Part shown: in pieces, positions 32,536 to 39,165 of the stretch
Numbering within the stretch: the first letter of the stretch is position 1
How the letters are laid out: the number at the start of each line of letters is the position of its first letter
Assembly: GCA_042573625.1 (NCBI GenBank)
Contig: JBHPCZ010000025.1
Location: forward strand, 1-39,165
From: JBHPCZ01 sp042573625
GTDB taxonomy: Bacteria; Desulfobacterota; Desulfobacteria; Desulfobacterales; UBA11574
Reading direction: 5' to 3'
DNA: 39,165 nt
Made by a program: the position numbers and the translations under genes
Notes under the pieces: model-generated
Seen by the model: the letters and a program-made list of their open reading frames with translations, nothing else
Databases searched by the model: none
Told to the model about the DNA's origin: nothing

Positions 32536-33705
32536 TTACAGTCCGGCCTTCTCTCTCAGAACATCTTTCATGTCGGTCTTTTCCCATGTAAACTCAGGTT
32601 CATTTCTTCCAAAGTGTCCGTATGCCGCGGTTTTTCTGAAAATCGGCCGTAAAAGATCCAGATACTCGATAATGGCGGCGGGTCGTAAATCAAAAACGTC
32701 CCTGACGATTTCTTCAATCCGATGTTTTGGAATGACACCGGTTCCCATCAAATCAACCATTACGGAAACAGGCTCTGCCACACCGATAGCATAGGCAACC
32801 TGCAGTTCGCATTTCTTTGCCAGTCCGGCGGCAACGATATTTTTTGCAATGTGCCGGGCCATGTAAGAGGCGCTGCGGTCCACTTTGGAGGGATCTTTTC
32901 CGGAGAAGCATCCGCCACCGTGGCTCCCCTGACCGCCGTAAGTGTCAACAATAATTTTTCGCCCGGTTACCCCGCAATCTCCCATGGGACCACCGGTGAC
33001 AAATTTGCCGGTGGCATTAATCAAATACCGGGTGTCGCCATCCACCATCTCATTGGGGATAACCTTCTTTATCACTTCTTCGATGATGGCCTCTTCCAGG
33101 TCCGAATGGGATACACTCGGTTTGTGCTGGGCGGCAATAACAACCGTATCAACACGGCGCGGCGTACCGTTTTCATATTCGATGGTCACCTGGGATTTAC
33201 CGTCCGGCCTCAAAAAATCCAGTGAGTTGTTTTTTCGGACCAGGGCAAGGCGCTGGCATATCTTGTGGGCATAGGTGATGGACATGGGCATCAACTCCGG
33301 TGTTTCATCACTGGCGAAGCCGAACATGAGGCCCTGATCTCCCGCCCCCTGATCTTTGAAAAGCCCTTCCCCTATATTCACACCCTGGGCAATATCAGCA
33401 GATTGCTGGTCGATGCTGGTAATGACCGAGCAAGTCTGCCAGTCAAACCCCATCTGAGATGAACTGTATCCGATATCCCGTATGGTCTCTCTTATAATTT
33501 TGGGCATATCAACATAGCAGTCGGTGGTAATTTCACCGGCAATAAAGGCAAGGCCTGTGGTCACAAGCGTTTCACAGGCAACTCTGCAGGCTTTATCTTT
33601 TGCCATAATTGCGTCGAGGATGGAATCTGATATGGCATCGGCAACTTTGTCCGGATGCCCTTCGGTCACAGATTCGGATGTAAACAAAAATTTTTCTTTG
33701 CTCAT
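32536..33705 (-). CDS. metK: S-adenosylmethionine synthetase
   Basis: 389 residues, starting MSKEKFLFTSESVTEGHPDK after an AAAAAGGAGA Shine-Dalgarno. It makes SAM from methionine and ATP. Signature motifs are GAGDQGLMFGFASDET and the P-loop-like GGGCFSGKDPSKVDRSASY (the usual motif has GGGAFSGKD, so Cys replaces Ala). It supplies the three SAM-using enzymes in this window as well as central metabolism. It sits 58 bases after panC and 20 bases before ahcY. No SAM riboswitch is visible in the short panC-metK gap. Confidence 0.98.
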   Translation of the reverse strand: MSKEKFLFTSESVTEGHPDKVADAISDSILDAIMAKDKACRVACETLVTTGLAFIAGEITTDCYVDMPKIIRETIRDIGYSSSQMGFDWQTCSVITSIDQQSADIAQGVNIGEGLFKDQGAGDQGLMFGFASDETPELMPMSITYAHKICQRLALVRKNNSLDFLRPDGKSQVTIEYENGTPRRVDTVVIAAQHKPSVSHSDLEEAIIEEVIKKVIPNEMVDGDTRYLINATGKFVTGGPMGDCGVTGRKIIVDTYGGQGSHGGGCFSGKDPSKVDRSASYMARHIAKNIVAAGLAKKCELQVAYAIGVAEPVSVMVDLMGTGVIPKHRIEEIVRDVFDLRPAAIIEYLDLLRPIFRKTAAYGHFGRNEPEFTWEKTDMKDVLREKAGL

Positions 33706-33763
33706 ATATTTCTCCTTTTTTCTACCTGGGAATATTCAACAACAGGAAACGCCTGTTCATTGT

Positions 33764-34618
33764 TCATCCCGCATTCAGCATCAGGTTGTCTATCAGGCGG
33801 GTTTTGCCCACTTTTACGGCCAGCGCCATCAGCGCCGGGCCGTCAATGGTTTGAATATCAACAAGTGTTTCCGGGTTACAGATGGCGATATAATCAATTT
33901 TGGTTTCCGAATGGGATTTTATCAGCATCGATGTTTCTTCAATTATTTTTGCGGTATCTTTTATTCCATTTTCAACCAGCGACTGTGCTTTAATAAGAGA
34001 TGTGTACAGGGAGAGCGCGCTGGCTCTCTGGTCGGGTGACAGGTAGCTGTTTCGTGAGCTCATGGCCAGTCCATCGGGTTCCCTTATTATGGGGGCTCCG
34101 ATGATTTCAATATCGAAATCAAGATCGCGAACCATCTGGCGAATGACAGCAAGTTGCTGGTAGTCCTTTTGTCCGAAAACGGCGATGTGCGGTTTGACGA
34201 TGTTGAAGAGCTTGGTCACAACCGTTGCCACTCCCCTAAAATGGTTCGGCCTGGAAAGCCCGCAAAGGTAATTTGGAAGTTTTTCCAAAGCAACATATGT
34301 CTGAAATTTTTCTTTGTAGAGCGCTGCATTATCCGGTGTAAAAACGACGTCGACATTTTCTTTTTCAGCAAGCTCCAGATCCCGGTCAAGATCTCTCGGA
34401 TACGCGTCTAAGTCTTCCCCGGGACCGAATTGTGTTGGATTGACATAAATGCTGACGGCAAGATCGTCTCCCATCTTCCGTGCTATTCTCATCAGGGACA
34501 GATGTCCCTCGTGAAAAAAACCCATTGTGGGAACAAAGGCGATCGTTTTGCCTTGCCGCCGCATTCGATCCGCGCGCGCCTGCATCTCTTTTACTGTTTG
34601 AATAACTTGGATGGCCAA
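33764..34618 (-). CDS. panC: Pantothenate synthetase
   Basis: PanC joins pantoate and beta-alanine with ATP. The nucleotidyltransferase HxGH motif is in FVPTMGFFHEGHLSLMRIAR. Other family blocks are YVNPTQFGPGEDLDAYPRD, FGQKDYQQLAVIRQMVRDL and the KMSKS-like REPDGLAMSSRNSYLS. The start is non-ATG: TTG 34618 (284 residues) follows GAGG by 3 bases, and GTG 34621 is directly adjacent to it. The N-terminus of family members (xxVIxTVxEM) fits either choice. A longer frame to 34675 adds a Cys-rich non-family extension and is rejected. Confidence 0.95.
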   Translation of the reverse strand: MAIQVIQTVKEMQARADRMRRQGKTIAFVPTMGFFHEGHLSLMRIARKMGDDLAVSIYVNPTQFGPGEDLDAYPRDLDRDLELAEKENVDVVFTPDNAALYKEKFQTYVALEKLPNYLCGLSRPNHFRGVATVVTKLFNIVKPHIAVFGQKDYQQLAVIRQMVRDLDFDIEIIGAPIIREPDGLAMSSRNSYLSPDQRASALSLYTSLIKAQSLVENGIKDTAKIIEETSMLIKSHSETKIDYIAICNPETLVDIQTIDGPALMALAVKVGKTRLIDNLMLNAG

Positions 34619-34991
34619 CACCTCTTTTTTGCAAAATGAAAAGCGTAAGGTAGAACAACACTGAATAAATGTCAACCTGAGGGTCGGTTTAATCCAAAAT
34701 CATCTTCCAATTGCCAAGCGGAATGATGCTTCGCATCACTCGGGGAGATTCCAGAGGCAAGGGCAGGACGCTGCCCAGAATTTCCATGCCTAAGGAGTGT
34801 CATGCTGATCGTCAGTTGGAAAGGCCTATATTTAGATTTGAGCCGGAGATCTGCCGCCAGAATGAACCGGAACTAAAGGTTGTAGAAAGCGACCACCAGG
34901 CGGCCTGCTTTTTTTCCGGGTAACGTTGGTGTAATATCTTAGCCGTTTATTACAACCCATGCATTGAAGCTGGTTCTAAATCATTCCCAAT
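34619..34991. other. Intergenic region upstream of panC
   Basis: No gene is supported with confidence. On the minus strand a 32-codon frame from ATG 34787 to TAA 34689 reads MEILGSVLPLPLESPRVMRS then IIPLGNWKMILD. Its hydrophobic, protein-like composition is noted, but no Shine-Dalgarno precedes it. The panC promoter should lie here; no clear boxes were found. Confidence 0.35.
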
Positions 34992-35714
34992 TTAGCCCAA
35001 AAAGTGATCTTGATGACGGGGTTGCATATTGTTATTGGAATCTAAGCGGCCGGTAGTGTTGCAATTGGGGCATTTGATATCGATGGGCCTTTCATCGGTC
35101 GTAATATCAATGGGGGATTTACATTTAAAGCAGTTGACAACCACTTTTTTATCTGCTGCTTCTTCAGGTTCTTCAACGGGTACTTGGGTGTCTTTAGCCG
35201 ATGGAGGCGTTTCGTCAGCGGGTTTTTCAATGGAAAGATCTTCAACGGAAAGTTCTTCAACAGGCGCTTTCGTGTCTTTAGCCGGTGGAGGCGGTTCGCC
35301 GGCGGGTTCTTCAACAGAAAGTTTTTCAACAGGTGCTTCTATGTCTTCAGCCGGTGGCGGCGGTTCGCTGACGGATTCTTCAACTGCTGCTTCGGTGGTT
35401 TCCACAGATAGTGGCTGTTCTATTTGCTTGTGGCCTTTGATAAATGAAAGGGTTGCTTTTCGGACCGCCTCTCGATCATTCTCTCCACCGAGGGCTTTCA
35501 GTTTTTCATAATCCTGATTTGAGATGGCAAGCTTTATCTCGATGGTGTGTGAATTTTCAATGGCCTTGTTGAGTTCTTCCAATGCGGTTGCAAGATGCGA
35601 AATTTTCAAATCTCCCGCTTGAATTTTTTCTTCTATCTTGCGAGCCAAATCTTCAGTAGAAAGCCACTCCCCATCAATTTTAATTTTGGCATCATCCAAA
35701 TTTATTTCATGCAT
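34992..35714 (-). CDS. Acidic repeat protein with C-terminal zinc ribbon
   Basis: 240 residues, preceded by GGGAGG. A helical N-terminal half (about 1-95, GEWLSTEDLARKIEEKIQAG, then a coiled-coil-like stretch) is followed by a Pro/Glu-rich tandem repeat (about 115-185; unit like EPPPPAxDxxAPVExLSVEE, three copies). A zinc ribbon ends the protein (NCFKCKSPIDI, then IKCPNCNTTGRL). Function is not recognised. The repeat is also visible in the DNA (about 35165-35390) and could vary in copy number between strains. Confidence 0.75.
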   Translation of the reverse strand: MHEINLDDAKIKIDGEWLSTEDLARKIEEKIQAGDLKISHLATALEELNKAIENSHTIEIKLAISNQDYEKLKALGGENDREAVRKATLSFIKGHKQIEQPLSVETTEAAVEESVSEPPPPAEDIEAPVEKLSVEEPAGEPPPPAKDTKAPVEELSVEDLSIEKPADETPPSAKDTQVPVEEPEEAADKKVVVNCFKCKSPIDITTDERPIDIKCPNCNTTGRLDSNNNMQPRHQDHFLG

Positions 35715-35981
35715 AGAGGCCTCCCATCTATACCCTATCGTATAGACAATTTGTTCTCGAAACTATTTTTTATCGCTTTTTTCAAAGAATCATTTCTCAT
35801 AATATAACTATTACATCTGCAACAAAGAGTCAAGAACAGACTTGATAATCATATAAGAGGGTTAGATGTATTTATAGAAGTGATGGCTTTTAGACGGTGG
35901 CTAAAAAATTCTTCCCCGTATCATCCTTGTTGCCGACCAACATCACCCGCTGGTGTGGAATAAAGGGAGGTTGTTTATTTA
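35715..35981. other. Intergenic region, nothing recognised
   Basis: AT-rich sequence between the zinc-ribbon gene and a hairpin element. It should contain the promoter of the minus-strand zinc-ribbon gene, but no clear motif was identified. Confidence 0.3.
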
Positions 35982-36050
35982 AACCTAAATTGAGCGATTT
36001 TTTACTAGATCTGCACCAATCTCTTCGCAATAAATCGCTCAACTTAGGTT
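35982..36050. repeat. 69-bp hairpin element at a gene-truncation point
   Basis: AACCTAAATTGAGCGATTT (35982-36000) pairs with AAATCGCTCAACTTAGGTT (36032-36050), 18 of 19 positions. Single copies of CCTAATTGAGCG also occur at 27001-27012 and 37710-37721. The right arm supplies the last two codons of the truncated membrane-protein gene at 36044. Confidence 0.7.
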
Positions 36051-36217
36051 AAAGACAGCCGGTTGAGACGAATGTGGGGATTATCTTGAATATTCTGCCA
36101 ATCGCCGAAAAGAAACAGATTGCTAAATGTGTTTGAATAAATCAAGAATACAATGCAAGAGATGAGTAATAAAAGCAGACTTTCATGCATTGAGCCGTTC
36201 TTGATCGAGAGATTCAT
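36044..36217 (-). pseudogene. N-terminal fragment of a TMTC-like TPR membrane protein
   Basis: 57 residues from ATG 36217, with AAAGGA upstream. It has one hydrophobic helix (ESLLLLLISCIVFLIYSNTF), then LFLFGDWQNIQDNPHIRLNR. The sequence YSNTFxNxFxxxDxxNIxxNPHI is typical of the start of large multi-membrane proteins with C-terminal TPR repeats (TMTC/O-GlcNAc-like), normally hundreds of residues long. Here the frame ends inside the hairpin element 35982-36050, so the rest was lost. Whether the short peptide is still made is unknown. Confidence 0.6.
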
Positions 36218-36332
36218 TGGTGTATCCTTTTGTTGGTTGTATCTCTTCATATACTTATCTCTACCCGATTGAAAAGTTTCACTGTCGCGAGGTGTTTTTT
36301 TGGGTACGAGGCTTTTAAAGTCGTGTATATTC

Positions 36333-36360
36333 TTGACTTTGATTTGATATTGGTTTTAAT
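36333..36360 (+). promoter_or_regulatory. Putative sigma-70 promoter of the winged-helix gene
   Basis: TTGACT (36333-36338), 16 bases, then TTTAAT (36355-36360): five of six matches in each box. It would start transcription about 30 bases before ATG 36397. Confidence 0.4.
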
Positions 36361-36396
36361 TGGTTGAAATCAAATATCATTTCAAGGAGGTGCCTG

Positions 36397-36771
36397 ATGA
36401 AGGAATTAGACGTTTTTTTGAAAACCGTAGCGGATGGTATGAAAACAATGGCTGTAAGCATTGAATCATTGGCGGAGAAATTGGATACGTTGGCAAAAGC
36501 ACAATATGGCGAGAAGTTAAAAAGGAGAAAAAAATCTCCGGCTCGGCCTCGCAAAAAGACCGCCCCAAAAGCCGCCTCTAAAAAGGAAAAGACGATCACA
36601 GCCGCAGATATGGTATTCCGAATTATCAAAAGATCCAGAAAAGGTGTAGATAACGTTACTCTTATGGAGAAGACAGGATTCAATCAAAAGAAAATTGCCA
36701 ATATAGTGTACGCGCTAAAAAAGCAGGGCAAGATCAAGAGTGTCAGGAAAGGTGTTTATGTAAAGGTTTGA
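36397..36771 (+). CDS. Coiled-coil / basic linker / winged-helix protein
   Basis: 124 residues from ATG 36397, with a full AAGGAGGTG Shine-Dalgarno 3 bases upstream. The N-terminus is a coiled coil (about 1-45, MKELDVFLKTVADGMKTMAV), the middle is Lys/Arg/Ala/Pro-rich (about 46-68), and the C-terminus (about 69-124) is a winged-helix-like domain with TGFNQKKIANIVYALKKQGK and KGVYVKV. It aligns with the last two thirds of the protein at 12844-13410. The basic linker suggests non-specific DNA contact, as in some nucleoid proteins. Specific role unknown. Confidence 0.78.
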   Translation: MKELDVFLKTVADGMKTMAVSIESLAEKLDTLAKAQYGEKLKRRKKSPARPRKKTAPKAASKKEKTITAADMVFRIIKRSRKGVDNVTLMEKTGFNQKKIANIVYALKKQGKIKSVRKGVYVKV

Positions 36772-36806
36772 TTTCTTGTCAAATGAAAAGGTAAAAAAGT
36801 TATAAA

Positions 36807-37397
36807 ATGCCCACTTGGACCTGGATATTCATTCTTTTGGCCGGCGGGGTATTTACCCTCAAGATCACGTATGTTCTGTGTGTGGCCCTGGTTCTTCCCG
36901 TCACTCAGGGGGCGCTTTATGTTTCAACCTCACAAGTGAGGATTTCGTCCTTTGTCGAAGCGGTACCGATGAATCCAGGGCAGCTGCTGATCGATCTGGG
37001 TTGCGGTGACGGGCGGGTTCTCCGTCGGGTTCAAGAAGCATATGGTGCCCGAACGATCGGTTATGAAATAAACCCGCTGGCGTATTTAAGGGCACGAATC
37101 CAGTGTCTCGGATTGATGGACGTGGAAGTCAGGTGGCGCAATTTTTGGAATGCAGACCTTTCTGATGCCGACGTCGTTTTCTGTTACCTCTTTCCCGACG
37201 TAATGAAGGCGCTATCTGCCAAGCTCAGGTCAAATCTCAAATCCGGCGCAGTGGTTGTGTCGTGCAATTTTAATTTGCCGGGTTTTAGTCCTGACCGGAT
37301 ACTCCGACCCGGAAACACCTTGCACAACGATCCAATCTACATTTATCGCGTCCATGAACGAGATGCTGTAGTCGATCAACGCGGATTTGTCGGATGA
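36807..37397 (+). CDS. Membrane-anchored class I SAM methyltransferase (ATPSCKMT/FAM173-like)
   Basis: 196 residues with one N-terminal membrane helix (WTWIFILLAGGVFTLKITYV near 4-23), then a Rossmann methyltransferase domain: motif I LLIDLGCGDGRVLRR near 60-74, acidic motif GYEINPLAYLRARIQ, and DADVVFCYLFPDVM. An anchor helix before a compact GxGxG domain resembles the ATPSCKMT/FAM173 lysine methyltransferases and their bacterial relatives. The substrate is unknown. It starts 35 bases after the winged-helix gene. Confidence 0.82.
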   Translation: MPTWTWIFILLAGGVFTLKITYVLCVALVLPVTQGALYVSTSQVRISSFVEAVPMNPGQLLIDLGCGDGRVLRRVQEAYGARTIGYEINPLAYLRARIQCLGLMDVEVRWRNFWNADLSDADVVFCYLFPDVMKALSAKLRSNLKSGAVVVSCNFNLPGFSPDRILRPGNTLHNDPIYIYRVHERDAVVDQRGFVG

Positions 37398-37492
37398 CAT
37401 CGTGAGAACTTTGCAAACCGCCCCCTTTCGTCCAATTTCTGTGCCTGCCCTGTAGAATGCAAAGCTTATTCCTCTGGGGTCAGACTCAAATT

Positions 37493-37522
37493 TTAACCCG
37501 CCACCGAATTTTGGCGGGTTAA
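37493..37522. repeat. Perfect hairpin downstream of the methyltransferase gene
   Basis: TTAACCCGCC and GGCGGGTTAA (10 bp, perfect) around a 10-base loop. There is no T-run on either side, so it is a palindromic repeat or mRNA-stabilising stem rather than a clear intrinsic terminator. Confidence 0.6.
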
Positions 37523-37612
37523 TCCTCAAAATACTCCATGTATTCCTGCCTGTCCCGTAGGTCAGGCAGATCGTACTGGGGTGGTTAAAATTTTCATCTT
37601 CCTTGAACTTGA

Positions 37613-37653
37613 ACCCTGATTAAATGTTAAATACGGATTTAATTGGGCAGGCA
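37613..37653. repeat. Nested-palindrome repeat, unit R1
   Basis: Core pattern ACCCTGATTAAA ... GGATTTAATTGGGCAGGCA. It matches units R2-R4 in the order ACCC-x-x-TTAAA, spacer, TTTAA-x-x-GGGCAGG. Confidence 0.6.
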
Positions 37654-37859
37654 AAATTGAACATTTTTGAAAGGTCTCATCGTATTAATCCAAGTATACG
37701 TTACTTGACCCTAATTGAGCGAAAGTCTTAGAAGCAGTTGCACAGCCTCCCGAGCGCTGGTTTGAAAATAGGGATTGCGAACGGTCGACGGTATTTTATA
37801 AGGTTATATCTATATCTTGATTCATAGAAAGAAGTCAGTGTTCAGACAGGAACAGTAAT

Positions 37860-38327
37860 ATGTTAATTAAAATTCCAGGAAACAAGGATTTGCAGCTTGA
37901 ACATCTCGTTCTCGATTTCAACGGTACGCTTGCCTGTGACGGCCGACTCATCCAGGGGGTCAGAGAGAGGTTAAAGGCCATGGCCGATCAAATTAAGATT
38001 CACGTTCTGACTGCCGATACTTTTGGAGGGGTGGCGTCTGAGGTTCAAGGCATCCCCTGCGAGGTGTCGATCATCGCCAGGGAGAACCAGGAGAAACGCA
38101 AACTGGCGTATGTGGAGGAACTGGGGCTCGAGGTGTCCGTATCTATTGGAAACGGCCGGAATGATCGGTTAATGCTTAAGGCCTCAGCACTCGGAATAGC
38201 TGTTATTCAGGAAGAAGGAACAGCCCTGGAGGCCTTGCACTCGGCTGATGTGGTGTGCACCGGTATTGTGTCAGCGCTCGATTTGCTGACCAATCCTTTA
38301 CGCTTGGCAGCGACGTTGCGATCCTAA
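37860..38327 (+). CDS. Small HAD-family protein (soluble P-type-ATPase-like, COG4087)
   Basis: 155 residues. HAD motif I appears as LDFNGTLACDG (Asp nucleophile; Asn replaces the second Asp of DxD). Motif II is HVLTADTFGG, and the C-terminal motif is SIGNGRNDRLMLKASALGIA (GxxxD-type, GNGRND), as in the phosphorylation domain of P-type ATPases. This matches the soluble P-type ATPase-like HAD group. It has no membrane segments. Substrate unknown. CAGGAA lies upstream of the ATG. It is isolated by spacing in a repeat-rich region. Confidence 0.85.
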   Translation: MLIKIPGNKDLQLEHLVLDFNGTLACDGRLIQGVRERLKAMADQIKIHVLTADTFGGVASEVQGIPCEVSIIARENQEKRKLAYVEELGLEVSVSIGNGRNDRLMLKASALGIAVIQEEGTALEALHSADVVCTGIVSALDLLTNPLRLAATLRS

Positions 38328-38415
38328 TTGATCTATCATACTCGACAAGTCAACAACCAGCCCTAGAAGGGGTGGTTTGATACCTGACTCTGAAAAGGTT
38401 TTATATTAATCTCTC

Positions 38416-38454
38416 ACCCTAGTTAAATAGCCTTCGGATTTAACAGGGCAGGCA
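38416..38454. repeat. Nested-palindrome repeat, unit R2
   Basis: ACCCTAGTTAAATAGCC then TTCGGATTTAACAGGGCAGG. It is closest to R1 in spacer and in the GGGCAGGCA end; its flanks CTCT/AGAG extend the stem slightly. Confidence 0.6.
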
Positions 38455-38480
38455 GAGCTTACAGAGGCCACAGAGTTTCT

Positions 38481-38550
38481 TTGATCAGAATCCTTGACCC
38501 CGGTTAAACGATTAAAGGTTTAACTTGGCAAGGAGGAGGATTCTGATCAA
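38481..38550. repeat. Nested-palindrome repeat, unit R3 (70-bp double hairpin)
   Basis: The outer arms TTGATCAGAATCCT and AGGATTCTGATCAA are perfect over 14 bp. Inside lies the family core CCGGTTAAAC ... GTTTAACTTGG. The whole element can fold into one long stem with a central bulge. Confidence 0.75.
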
Positions 38551-38638
38551 TTGCCACCATGCGCCATAATTGATTAAGATACGCTTTTTAACTTAAATGG
38601 TCATCACAAAATCTTTTCTGTCAGATACGATTATTTTA

Positions 38639-38701
38639 CCTGATTTTTCCTCCCTGCCCCGTTAAATTTGAAAACCATTTAACTGGGGTCAAAAAATCAG
38701 G
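38639..38701. repeat. Nested-palindrome repeat, unit R4 (inverted orientation)
   Basis: The outer arms CCTGATTTTT and AAAAATCAGG are perfect over 10 bp. The core, read on the opposite strand, is GACCCCAGTTAAATGG then TTTAACGGGGCAGG. The outer arms share no similarity with those of R3, although the core does. Confidence 0.7.
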
Positions 38702-38791
38702 CAAAGACTTTTTCATCTCCGTGACCTCTGCGAGCTCGAGCGATCCCGATTTATCGGGAGAGCGGGCGAGAGTCTAAGTATATTTATAGCA

Positions 38792-38883
38792 GTTGTCAAA
38801 ATAACGTTCCGTTTCAGCCGGCCGTTTAATAAAATATGAACAAAAGCGAATCAATAGGAACATATTTATGGAAACCGTTATAA
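38792..38883. repeat. Dispersed repeat family 2, copy B (92 bp)
   Basis: Gap-free partner of 8899-8990, in the same orientation, about 30 kb away. Differences are confined to seven positions, mostly transitions. Confidence 0.75.
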
Positions 38884-38988
38884 GTGACATAATGTTCAGC
38901 ACCGCAGTCGGTATTGTTCATGGAAATTTCCGGCTGAACCACCAGCAATCTGAACGCATATTCTTTTGACATATAAGAAGTTTTTTAA

Positions 38989-39090
38989 TACACTGACGCA
39001 CTTAAGCTTCTTGCCTATTTTCTTCACGAATTTACAGACTCTATCCGGGCCGGCGATAGCTATGTGACAAAGCAAATTAAGGAGATTTGA
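38989..39090 (+). pseudogene. Protein-like C-terminal remnant
   Basis: An open frame without a start, closed upstream by TAA (38986-38988), reads TDALKLLAYFLHEFTDSIRA then GDSYVTKQIKEI and ends at TGA 39088-39090. Its helical, protein-like composition suggests the tail of a degraded small gene. The family is not recognised. Confidence 0.3.
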
Positions 39091-39094
39091 TTCG

Positions 39095-39139
39095 ATGGAT
39101 ACTGACGTTGGAAATTCAGTTCAAGGGATAAGCCTTTGA
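39095..39139 (+). other. Very short frame with good ribosome site at window end
   Basis: AAGGAGA at 39079-39085 precedes ATG 39095 by 9 bases, but the frame closes after 14 codons (MDTDVGNSVQGISL). It is either the remnant of a truncated gene or a leader peptide for a gene beyond the window. Confidence 0.25.
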
Positions 39140-39165
39140 TTTCTTTTTAACTCTTACCTCAGGTT

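Larger units (their letters stand above)
37398..37859. other. Hairpin-rich intergenic region
   Basis: No gene is supported. It holds a perfect hairpin at 37493-37522, a weaker hairpin CTGCCTG/CAGGCAG at 37546-37569, nested-palindrome unit R1 at 37613-37653, and a single CCTAATTGAGCG motif at 37710-37721. GGGGTCAGACTCAAATTTTA at 37477-37496 recalls sequence next to REP-type elements in related genomes (from memory). Confidence 0.5.
38328..38988. other. Repeat-rich non-coding region
   Basis: No gene is supported. It contains nested-palindrome units R2, R3 and R4 and repeat family 2 copy B. The segment around 38455-38475 (TTACAGAGGCCACAGAG) resembles the degraded CACAAAGGCAC-type sequence of the carA-carB spacer. 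Confidence 0.5.

Noticed and set aside
33739..33757. SAM riboswitch or terminator in the panC-metK gap
   Set aside because: Only a 6-bp stem AACAGG/CCTGTT is present; the 58-base gap is too short for a SAM riboswitch and lacks a T-run.
34711..34923. Plus-strand frame of 70 codons upstream of panC
   Set aside because: No ribosome site, and basic, random composition.
37398..38990. CRISPR array in the repeat-rich right end
   Set aside because: The repeats are palindromic, irregularly spaced, inverted in part, and no cas gene is present.

Overview
The window looks like a chromosomal segment of a strictly anaerobic Desulfobacterota (deltaproteobacterial sulfate-reducer type, probably Desulfobacterales). 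This is inferred from gene content, not from a marker gene. The signs are a glutamate-synthase-like iron-sulfur fusion protein, a class I hybrid cluster protein, several radical SAM enzymes, two sigma-54 activators, an iron-sulfur type PurF, a YdbH/YnbE/YdbL outer-membrane lipid set, and many palindromic dispersed repeats in the intergenic DNA.

Layout. 1-8.3 kb (+): nitrogen and nucleotide metabolism, with a 5'-truncated GXGXG/GltD/ferredoxin fusion, carA, carB and purF. 8.3-9.1 kb: repeat-rich spacer. 9.1-13.7 kb (+): signalling genes, namely a PAS/HisKA protein without an ATPase domain, a cNMP-binding/PilZ protein, a second cNMP-binding protein translationally coupled to a radical SAM enzyme, an NrdR-type zinc ribbon fused to a winged helix, and an HTH/zinc-ribbon regulator. 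14.2-20.3 kb (-): a nitrosative-stress-like island, read from right to left as ABM-domain protein, Cys-rich small protein, sensorless sigma-54 activator, Hcp, small acidic protein, second ABM-domain protein and B12-binding radical SAM protein. A sigma-54-like promoter lies at the head of the island with a 13-bp palindrome upstream of it. 20.9-22.5 kb (-): a second, PAS-containing sigma-54 activator. 23.1-27.0 kb (-): ydbL, ynbE and ydbH, where YdbH carries 42-residue tandem repeats. 27.0-29.3 kb (-): ychF coupled to a small unknown gene, and a lytic transglycosylase. 29.6-31.3 kb (+): a YkgJ-type Cys-cluster protein and an exported LPP20-like protein. 31.3-34.6 kb (-): ahcY, metK and panC (methyl cycle and pantothenate). 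35-39 kb: accessory DNA with a zinc-ribbon repeat protein, a truncated TMTC-like membrane protein, a winged-helix paralogue of the 12.8-kb gene, a membrane-anchored methyltransferase, a HAD protein, and many hairpin elements.

The most interesting candidates are: (1) the sigma-54/Hcp/ABM/Cys-rich island, which looks like one autoregulated operon with a duplicated ABM gene; (2) the cyclic-nucleotide/PilZ/radical SAM gene set with a structured upstream region; (3) a small family of coiled-coil/basic-linker/winged-helix proteins, one of which has captured an NrdR-type zinc ribbon; (4) nested palindromes whose inner core is conserved while the outer arms are unique to each copy; and (5) at least three families of dispersed repeats. 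No rRNA, tRNA, CRISPR array, phage or intact transposase was found. All family names come from reading motifs by eye; no database search was run.
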